Shown: positions 34,906 through 43,772 of the stretch, piece by piece | How the letters are laid out: every line of letters starts with the position of its first letter | Position numbering within the stretch: position 1 is the stretch's first letter | The notes under the pieces: generated by a model | What the model was told of the DNA's origin: nothing | The model's database searches: none | The model's input: only the letters and a program-made list of their open reading frames with translations | From: Candidatus Venteria ishoeyi | GTDB taxonomy: Bacteria; Pseudomonadota; Gammaproteobacteria; Beggiatoales; Beggiatoaceae | DNA: 64,000 bases | NCBI RefSeq assembly: GCF_030378065.1 | Contig: NZ_JAUCGJ010000017.1 | Location: 20,003-84,002, forward strand | Direction: 5' to 3' | Translations under genes and position numbers: made by a program

Positions 34906-37900
34906 ATGCCAAGTTCTAATAACACACTTTGCCCTGCCTCACTGACAATGGCTTGGCAGCAAGCGCAACATCAATGTCAGGAAATTATCACACAACAAAA
35001 CCTGCCTGAAGATTTATTTGAGCAAGCACCGGAAAACCTGCCGGAGTTAGAAAAAGTCTGGACTTGCAGCCCGTTTATTGTAAGACAATGCCGTTTATAT
35101 CCCGGTTTATTACAAGATTTTATGGACTCTGGTGATTTATTGACAGCCTATGACGATGGGTCAAATGCAGCCGATGTGCTAAGCAATGGTGCGGGCATCA
35201 TGCGCAAAAAATTACAAGATATGCTGGGGGCTTACGAAACACCCTTGGAAGAAAGCGCCTGGATGGAAAATCTGCGTCAGTTTCGGCAACGGGAAATGGT
35301 GCGCATTGCCTGGCGTGATATTGTTGGCCTGGCTGACATACATGATAATCTGAAAGATATTTCCAACCTGGCGGACGTGGTGATTCAAGACACGGTGGAA
35401 CGCCTTTCTCATACGCTGAGTAAACGTTTTGGCAAACCACGCAACAAGCAAGGTGATTTGCAATCACTGCTGGTGATTGGCATGGGCAAACTCGGTGGTC
35501 GGGAATTAAATTTCTCATCCGATATTGACCTGATTTATGTGTTCCCGGAAAACGGTGAAACCGACGGCAGCAAGGAAAACGGACAGCGCTGCCTGAGTAA
35601 CCAGGAATATTTTATCAAGCTGGGGCAAAAGCTGATTCAATTGCTCAATACCCAGACTGCATACGGCTTTGTGTTTCGCGTTGATATGCGTTTGCGTCCG
35701 TTTGGCGGCAGTGGCCCGATGGCGGTCAGTTTTTCGGCAATGGAAGATTATTATCAGATTCATGCCCGTGAATGGGAGCGTTACGCGCTGGTTAAAGCCC
35801 GTTTTGTTACCGGTAGTGAGACGGATAAAAATCAGTTACAAAAAATGCTGACACCCTTTATTTATCGGCGTTATCTGGATTTTACCGCGTTTGAGTCATT
35901 GCGTGATCTGAAAACCCAGATTGACCGTGAAGTGCGGCGTTTAAGCAAGCAGCAAAATATCAAACTGGGGCATGGTGGCATCCGCGAAATTGAGTTTATT
36001 GTCCAGGTTTTTCAGTTATTACGCGGTGGTCGTGAACCGGGTCTGCAAACCCGCCATTTATTGACCACGCTGGCGCATTTACAAGCCTATGATTACCTGC
36101 CAGCAAGCACCGTTGAACAATTACAAGTCGCCTATATTTTCCTGCGCCGGGTTGAGCACCGCATCCAGTTAATGGAAGATGCGCAAACCCAGCAATTACC
36201 AGAAAATGAAACTGATCAACAGCGTCTGGTCTGGATGTTGGGTTTTGCTGATTGGGATGCATTTATGGTAGTGCTGGATCAACACCGCCAGCATGTTGCC
36301 GGGCATTTTAAGACCTTAATCGCGCCGGAAGAAGAAAGTGCAGAAGTATCATCAACCGCTACGGAGGCTGAAAATGCAGCGGCAGTCCGGCTGGAAAATC
36401 TGCACGTATTATGGAGTCAGGTATTGCAGGCGGAAGAGCGGGATGATGGCCTTGCGCTGCAACTGCTGCAACAAAGTGGTTTTAGCGATCCGCATGAGGC
36501 ATTGCGCCAGTTATGTGATTTAGCCGCCACCAAAGTCATGCGCCAGCAAAGCGCGCAGGCGCAACGGCGTTTGCAGCAACTCATGCCCTTGTTACTGACC
36601 GAGGTTTCCCAGACTACAAATTCAAAAACCACCCTGCAACACAGTTTGCGTCTGGTGGAAGCCATCACCCGCCGCAGCGTTTATCTGGCGCTGCTATTGG
36701 AACATCCCCAGGCTTTGCACCATCTGATACAACTGTGCAGCCAGAGTGAATGGATAGCCGCGCAAATCATCCGTTACCCACTATTGCTGGATGAATTGCT
36801 TGATGGGCAAAAACTCTATGATTTGGGTGATTCTGCACTGGTTGATCAGGCATTGCGTGCGCGTCTGGCGCATATCCCGGAAGAAGACCTGGAACTGCAA
36901 ATGGACAGTCTGCGCGAATTCAAACGCGCCCAGGTATTACGGGTGGGTGCAGCCGAACTCAGTGGCGTGTGTAATACGGAACGCGCCAGTGATTATTTGT
37001 CTGCCATTGCCGACAGCATCCTGCGCCATAGTCTGGAACTGGTCAGTTATATCCTCCAGGAAAAACACGGCCTGCCCTATTGCACAGATAATCAGGAGCA
37101 GCGCCGTCAGGCGGGTTTTTGTATTATCGCCTATGGCAAATCCGGCGGCATTGAATTGAGTTATAGCTCGGATTTGGATTTGGTGTTTTTGCATGACAGC
37201 CAGGGCAAGGGGCAATATACCGATGGCACTAAAAGCATTGACAATGCCGTATATTTTTCGCGCCTGGTCGGGCGCTTGACCCATGTACTCAGCACCCGCA
37301 CCGGCGGCGGTATTTTATATGAAATCGACCCCCGTCTGCGCCCCGGCGGTAATTCCGGTTTACTGGTCAGCAGCCTGAATGCTTTTTCCGACTATCAGCA
37401 AAACAACGCCTGGACCTGGGAGCATCAGGCTTTAATCCGCGCCCGTGCCGTTGGCGGCGATGCCGATTGCATTGCAGGTTTTGAGAAAATTCGCAAACAG
37501 ATTTTAAGCCAGCAGCGTGATGTTGAAAAATTAAAAACCGACATTTGCGACATGCGCCGGAAAATGCGCGATAACCTCGACAGCAGCGATACCGACAACT
37601 TTGATCTCAAACAAGGCGTTGGCGGCATTGTAGATATTGAATTTATGCTGCAATATGGTGTATTAGCACATGCCTGGGAATATCCGCAATTGCTGGAAAC
37701 CACCGGTATGTTGCCGCTGCTGGAATATTTCCAGAATCTGGAAATCTGGTCACAGGCACAATGCCAAACCCTGGCGGAGGCGTATCGTTGTTACCGCGCG
37801 GAAACCCATCGTCTGGCACTGCAAAATCAAAAGGCGAAGGTGTCGGATGATAGTTTTCAGACGCTGCGGCAAGGTGTGGCGCAGTCCTGGCAGGATGTAA

Positions 37901-37911
37901 TGTGTACTTAG
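34906..37911 (+). CDS. glnE: Bifunctional glutamine synthetase adenylyltransferase/deadenylase
   Basis: It controls glutamine synthetase by adding and removing AMP, in response to PII signals. 1001 residues from this start, slightly longer than E. coli GlnE. Two nucleotidyltransferase domains show their signatures: GMGKLGGRELNFSSDIDLIYVF (about residue 190, deadenylase half) and AYGKSGGIELSYSSDLDLVFLHD (about 742, adenylylating half). Each is followed by a helical bundle with the KARFV/RARAV and GGIREIEFIVQ/GGIVDIEFMLQ motifs. I placed the start at ATG 34906 rather than 34828 because the consensus -10 lies between them. It stands alone between intergenic regions. Confidence 0.95.
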   Translation: MPSSNNTLCPASLTMAWQQAQHQCQEIITQQNLPEDLFEQAPENLPELEKVWTCSPFIVRQCRLYPGLLQDFMDSGDLLTAYDDGSNAADVLSNGAGIMRKKLQDMLGAYETPLEESAWMENLRQFRQREMVRIAWRDIVGLADIHDNLKDISNLADVVIQDTVERLSHTLSKRFGKPRNKQGDLQSLLVIGMGKLGGRELNFSSDIDLIYVFPENGETDGSKENGQRCLSNQEYFIKLGQKLIQLLNTQTAYGFVFRVDMRLRPFGGSGPMAVSFSAMEDYYQIHAREWERYALVKARFVTGSETDKNQLQKMLTPFIYRRYLDFTAFESLRDLKTQIDREVRRLSKQQNIKLGHGGIREIEFIVQVFQLLRGGREPGLQTRHLLTTLAHLQAYDYLPASTVEQLQVAYIFLRRVEHRIQLMEDAQTQQLPENETDQQRLVWMLGFADWDAFMVVLDQHRQHVAGHFKTLIAPEEESAEVSSTATEAENAAAVRLENLHVLWSQVLQAEERDDGLALQLLQQSGFSDPHEALRQLCDLAATKVMRQQSAQAQRRLQQLMPLLLTEVSQTTNSKTTLQHSLRLVEAITRRSVYLALLLEHPQALHHLIQLCSQSEWIAAQIIRYPLLLDELLDGQKLYDLGDSALVDQALRARLAHIPEEDLELQMDSLREFKRAQVLRVGAAELSGVCNTERASDYLSAIADSILRHSLELVSYILQEKHGLPYCTDNQEQRRQAGFCIIAYGKSGGIELSYSSDLDLVFLHDSQGKGQYTDGTKSIDNAVYFSRLVGRLTHVLSTRTGGGILYEIDPRLRPGGNSGLLVSSLNAFSDYQQNNAWTWEHQALIRARAVGGDADCIAGFEKIRKQILSQQRDVEKLKTDICDMRRKMRDNLDSSDTDNFDLKQGVGGIVDIEFMLQYGVLAHAWEYPQLLETTGMLPLLEYFQNLEIWSQAQCQTLAEAYRCYRAETHRLALQNQKAKVSDDSFQTLRQGVAQSWQDVMCT

Positions 37912-37996
37912 ATTTTGCGTCTTGTCAGTACATTACGCACTAAAAACTCATTTTATCCTAAATATCAACAGAAGCTCACAAAAGAGGGAAACAACA

Positions 37997-38056
37997 ATGT
38001 TAAAATATGTCTGTCTCCTTAAAAAAACATTAAAGGTATTTGATCATGATTCGTAA
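37997..38056 (+). CDS. Possible 19-residue leader peptide overlapping pycA start
   Basis: ATG 37997 opens a 19-codon frame with an excellent ribosome site (AGAGGG, about 8 bases upstream) and ends 8 bases inside pycA. The peptide, MLKYVCLLKKTLKVFDHDS, resembles nothing I know. It would load ribosomes next to the pycA start, whose own site (AAAGG) is weaker. It could be a coupling leader or coincidence. Confidence 0.35.
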   Translation: MLKYVCLLKKTLKVFDHDS

Positions 38057-39464
38057 GATACTGATCGCCAACCGGGGTGAGATTGCGGTTCGCATCATTC
38101 GCGCCTGTGCTGAGATGGGTATACGTTCGGTAGCCATCTATGCGGAAGCCGATAGCTTTTCGCTGCACGTCAAAAAGGCCGATGAAGCCTATAACCTCGG
38201 TAGTGATCCGCTGACGGGCTATTTGAATGTGCATCGCATTGTCAATCTAGCCGTTGCAACAGGCTGTGATGCACTTCACCCAGGTTATGGCTTTCTCTCG
38301 GAAAATCCGGAACTGGCTGCTGCCTGCGCGCGCCGTGGTATCACTTTCATCGGCCCAACGGCTGAAGTAATTCAACGCATGGGTGATAAGACCGAAGCGC
38401 GTGATGCCATGAAAGCAGCAGGCTTGCCGGTGATACCGGGTTCTGATGGTAATCTGGAAAGCGTAGAACAGGCAGTGAAACTGGCTGATACATTTGGCTA
38501 TCCTATCATGTTAAAAGCCACTTCCGGCGGTGGTGGACGCGGCATTCGTCGCTGTGATACGGTCGAGGAATTACGCCGGAATTTTGATCGGGTCATTTCC
38601 GAGGCCACCAAGGCCTTTGGCCGCGCTGATATTTTCATGGAAAAGTGTATCGTCAACCCGCGCCATATTGAGGTGCAGGTATTGGCGGATCACCACGGCA
38701 ACGCCATACACTTGTATGAACGTGATTGCTCGATTCAGCGGCGTAACCAGAAGTTGATTGAGATCGCACCCTCACCACAACTGGATGAGGCGCAACGTCA
38801 ATATATTGGTGGTTTGGCGGTGCTGGCCTCCAAGGCCGTGGGTTATACCAATGCGGGTACCGTTGAGTTTTTGCTGGATGCTGACGGGCGTTTTTATTTC
38901 ATGGAAATGAACACGCGGGTACAGGTTGAGCATACGATTACCGAAACCATTACCTTTGTCGATATTGTCGAAGAACAGATTCGCGTGGCGGCTGGCTTGA
39001 AGCTACGCTTCCAACAGCATGAAATTGTGCGTCGTGGCTTTGCCATTCAGTTCCGGGTCAATGCTGAAGATCCAAAAAATGGTTTTCTCCCCACTTTCGG
39101 GCGCATTTCCCGTTACTATGCGCCGGGTGGCCCCGGTGTGCGCACTGATACCGCCATCTATACCGGTTATAAGGTTCCCCCGCATTACGATTCAATGCTG
39201 GCTAAGGTCATCGTTTGGGCGCTGGACTGGGAAGATGCCGTCAATCGTGGTGAGCGCGCCTTGCGTGATATGGGATTGCATGGTATCAAAACCACGATTC
39301 CCTACTATCTGCAAATTCTGCATCATCCCCAGTTTCGTGCTGGAAACTTTAATACCGGTTTCGTCGAAGCGCACCCTGAACTTATCGAATACTCTCAAAA
39401 ACTCAGCCGTGAAGACCTGGCGCTGGTACTGGCAGCGGCAACAGTCGCACATACAGGTCTTTAA
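38046..39464 (+). CDS. pycA: Biotin carboxylase subunit of two-subunit pyruvate carboxylase
   Basis: An ATP-dependent biotin carboxylase (472 residues) that carboxylates the biotin carried by the downstream subunit. Visible are the N-terminus IRKILIANRGEIAVRIIRACAEMG, the HPGYGFLSENPELA block, the ATP-grasp glycine loop KATSGGGGRGIR, the ERDCSIQRRNQKLIE motif and EMNTRVQVEHTITE. Its partner 14 bases downstream carries a pyruvate/oxaloacetate-type transcarboxylase and the biotinyl domain, so it serves pyruvate rather than acetyl-CoA carboxylation. Start ATG 38046; the in-frame TTG at 38040 is rejected. Confidence 0.92.
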   Translation: MIRKILIANRGEIAVRIIRACAEMGIRSVAIYAEADSFSLHVKKADEAYNLGSDPLTGYLNVHRIVNLAVATGCDALHPGYGFLSENPELAAACARRGITFIGPTAEVIQRMGDKTEARDAMKAAGLPVIPGSDGNLESVEQAVKLADTFGYPIMLKATSGGGGRGIRRCDTVEELRRNFDRVISEATKAFGRADIFMEKCIVNPRHIEVQVLADHHGNAIHLYERDCSIQRRNQKLIEIAPSPQLDEAQRQYIGGLAVLASKAVGYTNAGTVEFLLDADGRFYFMEMNTRVQVEHTITETITFVDIVEEQIRVAAGLKLRFQQHEIVRRGFAIQFRVNAEDPKNGFLPTFGRISRYYAPGGPGVRTDTAIYTGYKVPPHYDSMLAKVIVWALDWEDAVNRGERALRDMGLHGIKTTIPYYLQILHHPQFRAGNFNTGFVEAHPELIEYSQKLSREDLALVLAAATVAHTGL

Positions 39465-39478
39465 CCTGGAGCTTATCA

Positions 39479-41323
39479 ATGAACAATAAAGTACATATTA
39501 CTGATGTCATTCTGCGCGATGCGCATCAATCGCTGATTGCAACCCGCATGCGTACTGAGGACATGCTGCCCATTTGCGACAAGCTCGACGATATCGGCTA
39601 TTGGTCGCTGGAATGTTGGGGTGGGGCCACTTTTGATGCCTGTCTGCGTTTTCTCAAGGAAGATCCCTGGGAGCGCCTGCGCAAACTGCGTGCAGCCCTG
39701 CCTAAGACCCGCCTGCAAATGTTACTGCGCGGTCAGAACCTGCTGGGATACCGTCACTACTCAGATGATGTGGTACGTGCCTTTGTACATAAAGCTGCTG
39801 GCAATGGCATGGACGTATTCCGTATTTTCGATGCGCTCAACGATCTGCGCAATCTGCGCACCGCTATTGAAGCAACCGGGGATGCAGAGAAACACGCTCA
39901 GGGTACTATCTGCTACACCGTGAGTCCGGTTCATGATATCGCCGGATTTGTCGCTATGGGGCGGGAACTGCAAGCCATGGGCTGCGCATCTATCTGTATT
40001 AAGGATATGGCCGGGTTGTTGACCCCTTATGCCACTGGTGAATTGGTCAAGGCGCTCAAGGATGCCGTGGATCTGCCGCTGCATCTGCATTGTCATTCCA
40101 CAGCCGGGCAGTCGGAAATGTGCCAGCTTAAAGCGATAGAGAATGGCTGTAACCATATCGATACCGCGATTTCCTCATGGGCAGGCGGCACTTCTCATAC
40201 ACCTACGGAAAGTATGGTCGCGGCCCTGCGCAACACGGAATACGATACGGATCTGGATCTTGAAGCTATCCAGGCAATCGGCCTCTATTTCTTTTCCGTA
40301 CGCAAAAAATACCACCAGTTCGAGAGTGATTACACAGGTGTGGATACCCGGGTACAGGTTAACCAGGTACCGGGTGGCATGATTTCCAATCTGGCGAATC
40401 AGTTGCGCGAACAGAGCGCGCTGAATCGCATGAACGAGGTGTTAGCCGAGATTCCTGCCGTGCGCAAGGATCTGGGTTATCCGCCACTGGTCACGCCAAG
40501 CTCACAGATTGTGGGTACCCAGGCGGTGCTTAATGTGCTGACTGACAAGCGTTATCAAACCATTACCAACGAAGTGAAGCGTTACTTACAGGGTGGTTAT
40601 GGTCAAGCGCCAGCCGCAGTGAACTTCGATCTGCAACAACAAGCCATTGGTAGCGAAGAATTGATTGAATGCCGTCCCGCAGACTTACTTAAACCTGAGT
40701 TAGTGCGTCTGCATGATGAAATTGGCCCATTAGCAAAATCTGAAGAAGACGTGCTTTCCTTTGCCATGTTCCCGGAAGTTGGACGGAAATTCCTGGAAGA
40801 ACGTGCCGCTGGTACCTTGGTACCGGAAGCCCTGGAACCACCCAAGACTGCAACAAATACCGATGCCAGTAGTAGTAACAGGGCACCTACCGAATTCAAT
40901 ATCAACTTGCATGGTGAATCCTATCACGTCAAGGTGACGGGGGCTGGTCACAAACATGAGAGTGAGCGCCATTTCTATTTCACTGTCGATGGTGTGCCTG
41001 CTGATGTATTGATCCAAACACTGGACGAGGTAGTGCTCGATGGTGGTGCCAAAGGCGCGGTCAAAGACGCGATTGCTGGCAGGCGACCAAGACCGGTAGC
41101 GGAAGGCGATGTCACCACCAGTATGCCGGGAAATATCGTTGAGGTATTGGTTAAAGAGGGCGATGAGATTGAGATGGGGCAACCGATTTTGGTCACTGAA
41201 GCGATGAAAATGGAAACTGAAATTCAGTCTCCTATCGCGGGTGTGGTCAAGGCGGTTTATGTGCAAAAAGGCGATGCTGTCAGCCCGGATGAAACACTGG
41301 TGCAGATTGAGGAAGGCGAATAA
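39479..41323 (+). CDS. pycB: Pyruvate carboxylase subunit B (carboxyltransferase plus biotin carrier)
   Basis: A 614-residue OadA/PycB-type protein: an HMGL-like carboxyltransferase barrel (about 1-290, LRDAHQSLIATRM, the metal site LHLHCHSTAG and the SWAGGTSHTPTESM segment), a conserved carboxylase domain (about 300-470), a linker, and a biotinyl domain (about 535-612) with EAMKMET (Lys577 biotinylated). With pycA immediately upstream and no oadB or oadG sodium-pump subunits, the pair most likely forms pyruvate carboxylase, making oxaloacetate to refill the citric acid cycle. The OadA sodium-pump reading is the alternative. Codon use looks slightly more C-ending than in the neighbours. Confidence 0.9.
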   Translation: MNNKVHITDVILRDAHQSLIATRMRTEDMLPICDKLDDIGYWSLECWGGATFDACLRFLKEDPWERLRKLRAALPKTRLQMLLRGQNLLGYRHYSDDVVRAFVHKAAGNGMDVFRIFDALNDLRNLRTAIEATGDAEKHAQGTICYTVSPVHDIAGFVAMGRELQAMGCASICIKDMAGLLTPYATGELVKALKDAVDLPLHLHCHSTAGQSEMCQLKAIENGCNHIDTAISSWAGGTSHTPTESMVAALRNTEYDTDLDLEAIQAIGLYFFSVRKKYHQFESDYTGVDTRVQVNQVPGGMISNLANQLREQSALNRMNEVLAEIPAVRKDLGYPPLVTPSSQIVGTQAVLNVLTDKRYQTITNEVKRYLQGGYGQAPAAVNFDLQQQAIGSEELIECRPADLLKPELVRLHDEIGPLAKSEEDVLSFAMFPEVGRKFLEERAAGTLVPEALEPPKTATNTDASSSNRAPTEFNINLHGESYHVKVTGAGHKHESERHFYFTVDGVPADVLIQTLDEVVLDGGAKGAVKDAIAGRRPRPVAEGDVTTSMPGNIVEVLVKEGDEIEMGQPILVTEAMKMETEIQSPIAGVVKAVYVQKGDAVSPDETLVQIEEGE

Positions 41324-41348
41324 TCACTGATTCCGAGTCTTTTGTGTG

Positions 41349-41472
41349 TCCCCTGGGAACGCTGGCATTCTGCCAGCCCTGGGGCGGGTGGCTTTCAGTC
41401 GCCCGTGCCGACTGGAAGTCGGCGCTCCCAGGGAAAATAACATTCATACCAAACAACCCCGATGGGGTTGCG
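41349..41472. repeat. Hairpin repeat cluster between pycB and the HAD gene
   Basis: Outer arms CCCTGGGA (about 41351-41358) and TCCCAGGG (41426-41433) enclose GGCATTCTGCC-like and GACTGGAAGTC hairpins. An AACCCCGATGGGGTT palindrome follows at about 41455. This is a repeat type common in proteobacterial intergenic DNA; part of it (CTGGAAGACAGCGCTCCC) also occurs near 20254. Confidence 0.55.
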
Positions 41473-41519
41473 TCTTGGGAAAGTGCTGTTAATGGCGGGT
41501 GAAGCGATGCTGCTCCGCC

Positions 41520-42185
41520 TTAGCGCAAGCTAATAATCTCCCAGCCACGCGCCTGCGCGGTTTGTTTTAAGGTCGGATCGGGGTCTACGGCAAATGGGTG
41601 GGTGACTTGTTCCAGCAAGGGGGTGTCATTGCGGGAGTCGCTGTAAAACCAGGTTTCCAGATTTTCCTGTTCCAGCGAAGCGCCGCGTTCCTCCAGCCAG
41701 GCTTTTAAGCGCGTGATTTTACCTTCAGCAAAACAAGGGGTGCCGGTCAGATCGCCGGTATATTGCCCATCAAGCATTTCTGGCTCGGTGGCAAGCATGT
41801 CTTCAATGCCAAGAAGCTCGGCAATGGGGCCGGTAATAAAACGATTAGTTGCGGTGATAATTAATAATTCATGGCCTTGTTGACGATGTGATTTAATTAA
41901 ATCAAAGGCTTTAGGTAATAAAATCGGTTTGATTTTTTGTTCCAAAAACTGGCTGCGCCATTCTAGCATCTGTTCCAGCGGATGTTCTGTCACCACTTCC
42001 AGCATAAAACGCTGAAAGGCAAAAATATCCAGCGTGCCGTTGAGGTAATCCTGATAAAAAGCCTGGTTTTTCTGTCCATAAGTTTCCGCGTCACGCAGGC
42101 CCAGTTCCACCATAAAATCACCCCAGCTTTCATCGCTGTCACCGCCAAGCAGGGTGTTATCCAAGTCAAAAATTGCCAGTTTCAT
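41520..42185 (-). CDS. HAD-superfamily IB hydrolase (phosphoserine phosphatase-like)
   Basis: A 221-residue cytoplasmic HAD phosphatase, subfamily IB. Motif I is AIFDLDNTLLGGDSD (Asp7 nucleophile, Asp9), motif II is the IITATNRFIT region, and motif III/IV is KITRLKAWLEE...FYSDSRNDTPLLEQVTHPFAVDPD. The helical cap lies between motifs I and II. SerB-like in class, but the GGDSDESW segment after motif I is typical of a distinct HAD-IB group whose substrates vary. The ATG at 42185 has AAGGAAG 5 bases upstream. It follows fba on the same strand beyond a terminator. Confidence 0.88.
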   Translation of the reverse strand: MKLAIFDLDNTLLGGDSDESWGDFMVELGLRDAETYGQKNQAFYQDYLNGTLDIFAFQRFMLEVVTEHPLEQMLEWRSQFLEQKIKPILLPKAFDLIKSHRQQGHELLIITATNRFITGPIAELLGIEDMLATEPEMLDGQYTGDLTGTPCFAEGKITRLKAWLEERGASLEQENLETWFYSDSRNDTPLLEQVTHPFAVDPDPTLKQTAQARGWEIISLR

Positions 42186-42200
42186 TTTGCTTCCTTTTAA

Positions 42201-42235
42201 AAAAGAAAACACTGCTAAAAGCAGTGTTTTCTTTT
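42201..42235 (-). terminator. Intrinsic terminator after fba
   Basis: A perfect 16-bp stem (42201-42216 with 42220-42235) and a 3-base loop; on the minus strand it ends in a T-run. A second hairpin of GTAGAA/TTCTAC and GTAGCA/TGCTAC arms (about 42242-42271) precedes it on that strand. Confidence 0.8.
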
Positions 42236-42278
42236 CATTTCTGTAGAAGGCGTAGCAGTGCTACGTTTCTACTCCTTA

Positions 42279-43313
42279 TTATTTGTAAAAATCAATCATT
42301 TTTTCTAATGAAACAACTTTGATTTTTGATGCGTGACCTGCACAGCCAAAGGCTTCATAACGGGCTTTACAGATTTCCATCATGCCTTTGGTAGATTCTT
42401 TGAGGAATTTACGAGGGTCAAAGTTGGAAGGGTTATCCTGCAAGTGACGACGCACGGAACCGGTAGAGGCCATACGCAGGTCAGTATCGATATTGACCTT
42501 AGCCACGCCGTGTTTAATGCCTTCTTGAATTTCTTCAACCGGTACGCCATAGGTTTGTGCCATGTCACCACCAAAGTCATTGATGATTTTTAACCATTCC
42601 TGTGGTACAGAAGAAGAACCGTGCATCACCAGATGGGTGTTAGGAATCCGATCATGGATTTCTTTAATGCGGTTGATCGCCAGGATATCACCTGTCGGTG
42701 GACGGGTGAATTTGTAAGCACCGTGGCTGGTGCCAATCGCAATCGCTAAAGCATCTACGCCAGTCAGTTCAACAAATTTTGCAGCTTCTTCAGGGTCGGT
42801 CAGCAGTTGATCAGTATCGAGTTTACCCTCTGCGCCATGACCATCTTCTTCGCCCATTTCACCGGTTTCCAGAGAACCCAGGCAGCCCAGTTCGCCTTCT
42901 ACGGAAACGCCACCAGCATGTGCCATATCGACAACATTTTTGGTAACTTCAACATTGTATTCAAAGCTGGACGGGGTTTTCATGTCGGCCATCAAAGAAC
43001 CGTCCATCATTACCGAACTGAAACCACTTTGGATAGAACGCAGACAAACCGCTGGTTCACTCCCATGATCCTGGTGCATTACCACTGGAATGTGTGGATA
43101 CATTTCAATGGCAGCAGAAATCAAATGACGCAGGAAAGGCTCGCCAGCATAGGAACGCGCACCAGCGGAACCCTGCATGATAACCGGGCTGTCAGTTGCA
43201 TCAGCCGCCTGCATGATAGCGTGAACCTGCTCCATATTGTTAACATTAAATGCGGGCATACCAAACCCGTTTTCAGCTGCATAATCAAGTAATTGACGCA
43301 TGGAAATCAGCAT
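42279..43313 (-). CDS. fba: Class II fructose-bisphosphate aldolase (CbbA type)
   Basis: A zinc-dependent aldolase that interconverts fructose-1,6-bisphosphate with the two triose phosphates in glycolysis, gluconeogenesis or the Calvin cycle. 344 residues, matching the long CbbA/FbaA subgroup. Visible are [74 protein letters not shown] and [16 protein letters not shown] stands 7 bases before ATG 43313. No rbcL or prk is nearby, so a Calvin-cycle role cannot be read from context. Confidence 0.96.
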   Translation of the reverse strand: MLISMRQLLDYAAENGFGMPAFNVNNMEQVHAIMQAADATDSPVIMQGSAGARSYAGEPFLRHLISAAIEMYPHIPVVMHQDHGSEPAVCLRSIQSGFSSVMMDGSLMADMKTPSSFEYNVEVTKNVVDMAHAGGVSVEGELGCLGSLETGEMGEEDGHGAEGKLDTDQLLTDPEEAAKFVELTGVDALAIAIGTSHGAYKFTRPPTGDILAINRIKEIHDRIPNTHLVMHGSSSVPQEWLKIINDFGGDMAQTYGVPVEEIQEGIKHGVAKVNIDTDLRMASTGSVRRHLQDNPSNFDPRKFLKESTKGMMEICKARYEAFGCAGHASKIKVVSLEKMIDFYK

Positions 43314-43524
43314 CGCATTCTCCTTAGTTTGTGCAATGAATGAAAAATAATGAAAAAATCTGCACGGATTGTATCGTATTCTTGCAAAATCCGGTATTGT
43401 TTTATTTACTGCATGAGATGCGAATGCATAAAAAATGCAGAATCTATTGAAAAAATTATCAAGCCTGATTCACTGCTAGCAAAGTATTTAGCTCGTATTA
43501 TTCAAACACAGGCTTACTCGCTCC

Positions 43525-43688
43525 TTAGGAGCGAGAATTTTATAACTTCAGCAACCTGGCTGGTCTTTTTCTCCATTTTCTGCGTTCCGAAAACAGTTAC
43601 ATAGCTTGCTATACGCCTGTTTTCACGCCTTGAAAATAAATAAAAATCCTGCACCCAGTTTCTGTATTTATTTTATCCTCACTCCTTA
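43525..43688 (+). repeat. Palindromic MITE-like element, copy C (164 bp)
   Basis: TTAGGAGCGAG... at left and ...CTCACTCCTTA at right. Almost identical to copy E (60098). The rest of the fba-PAS gap (43314-43524) is AT-rich with no gene and probably holds the fba promoter. Confidence 0.85.
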
Positions 43689-43691
43689 TCA

Positions 43692-43772
43692 ATGGATGAT
43701 ATTATGAAATGGCTTGATAGTGCTTTGTATCAGGTGCAAGCAACTGGACACAATAAGGTGGTCAATCAATAA
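43692..43772 (+). CDS. Possible 26-residue peptide overlapping the PAS gene start
   Basis: The frame MDDIMKWLDSALYQVQATGH... starts 4 bases after element copy C and stops at TAA, which overlaps the PAS gene's ATG (TAATG). The PAS gene's AAGGTGG lies inside it. An internal ATG at 43704 is preceded by GGATGA. Termination-reinitiation coupling is plausible, but no family is recognised. Confidence 0.3.
   Translation: MDDIMKWLDSALYQVQATGHNKVVNQ

Noticed and set aside
38046..41323. Sodium-pumping oxaloacetate decarboxylase
   Set aside because: The biotin carboxylase subunit is adjacent and no oadB or oadG gene is present, so pyruvate carboxylase fits better.
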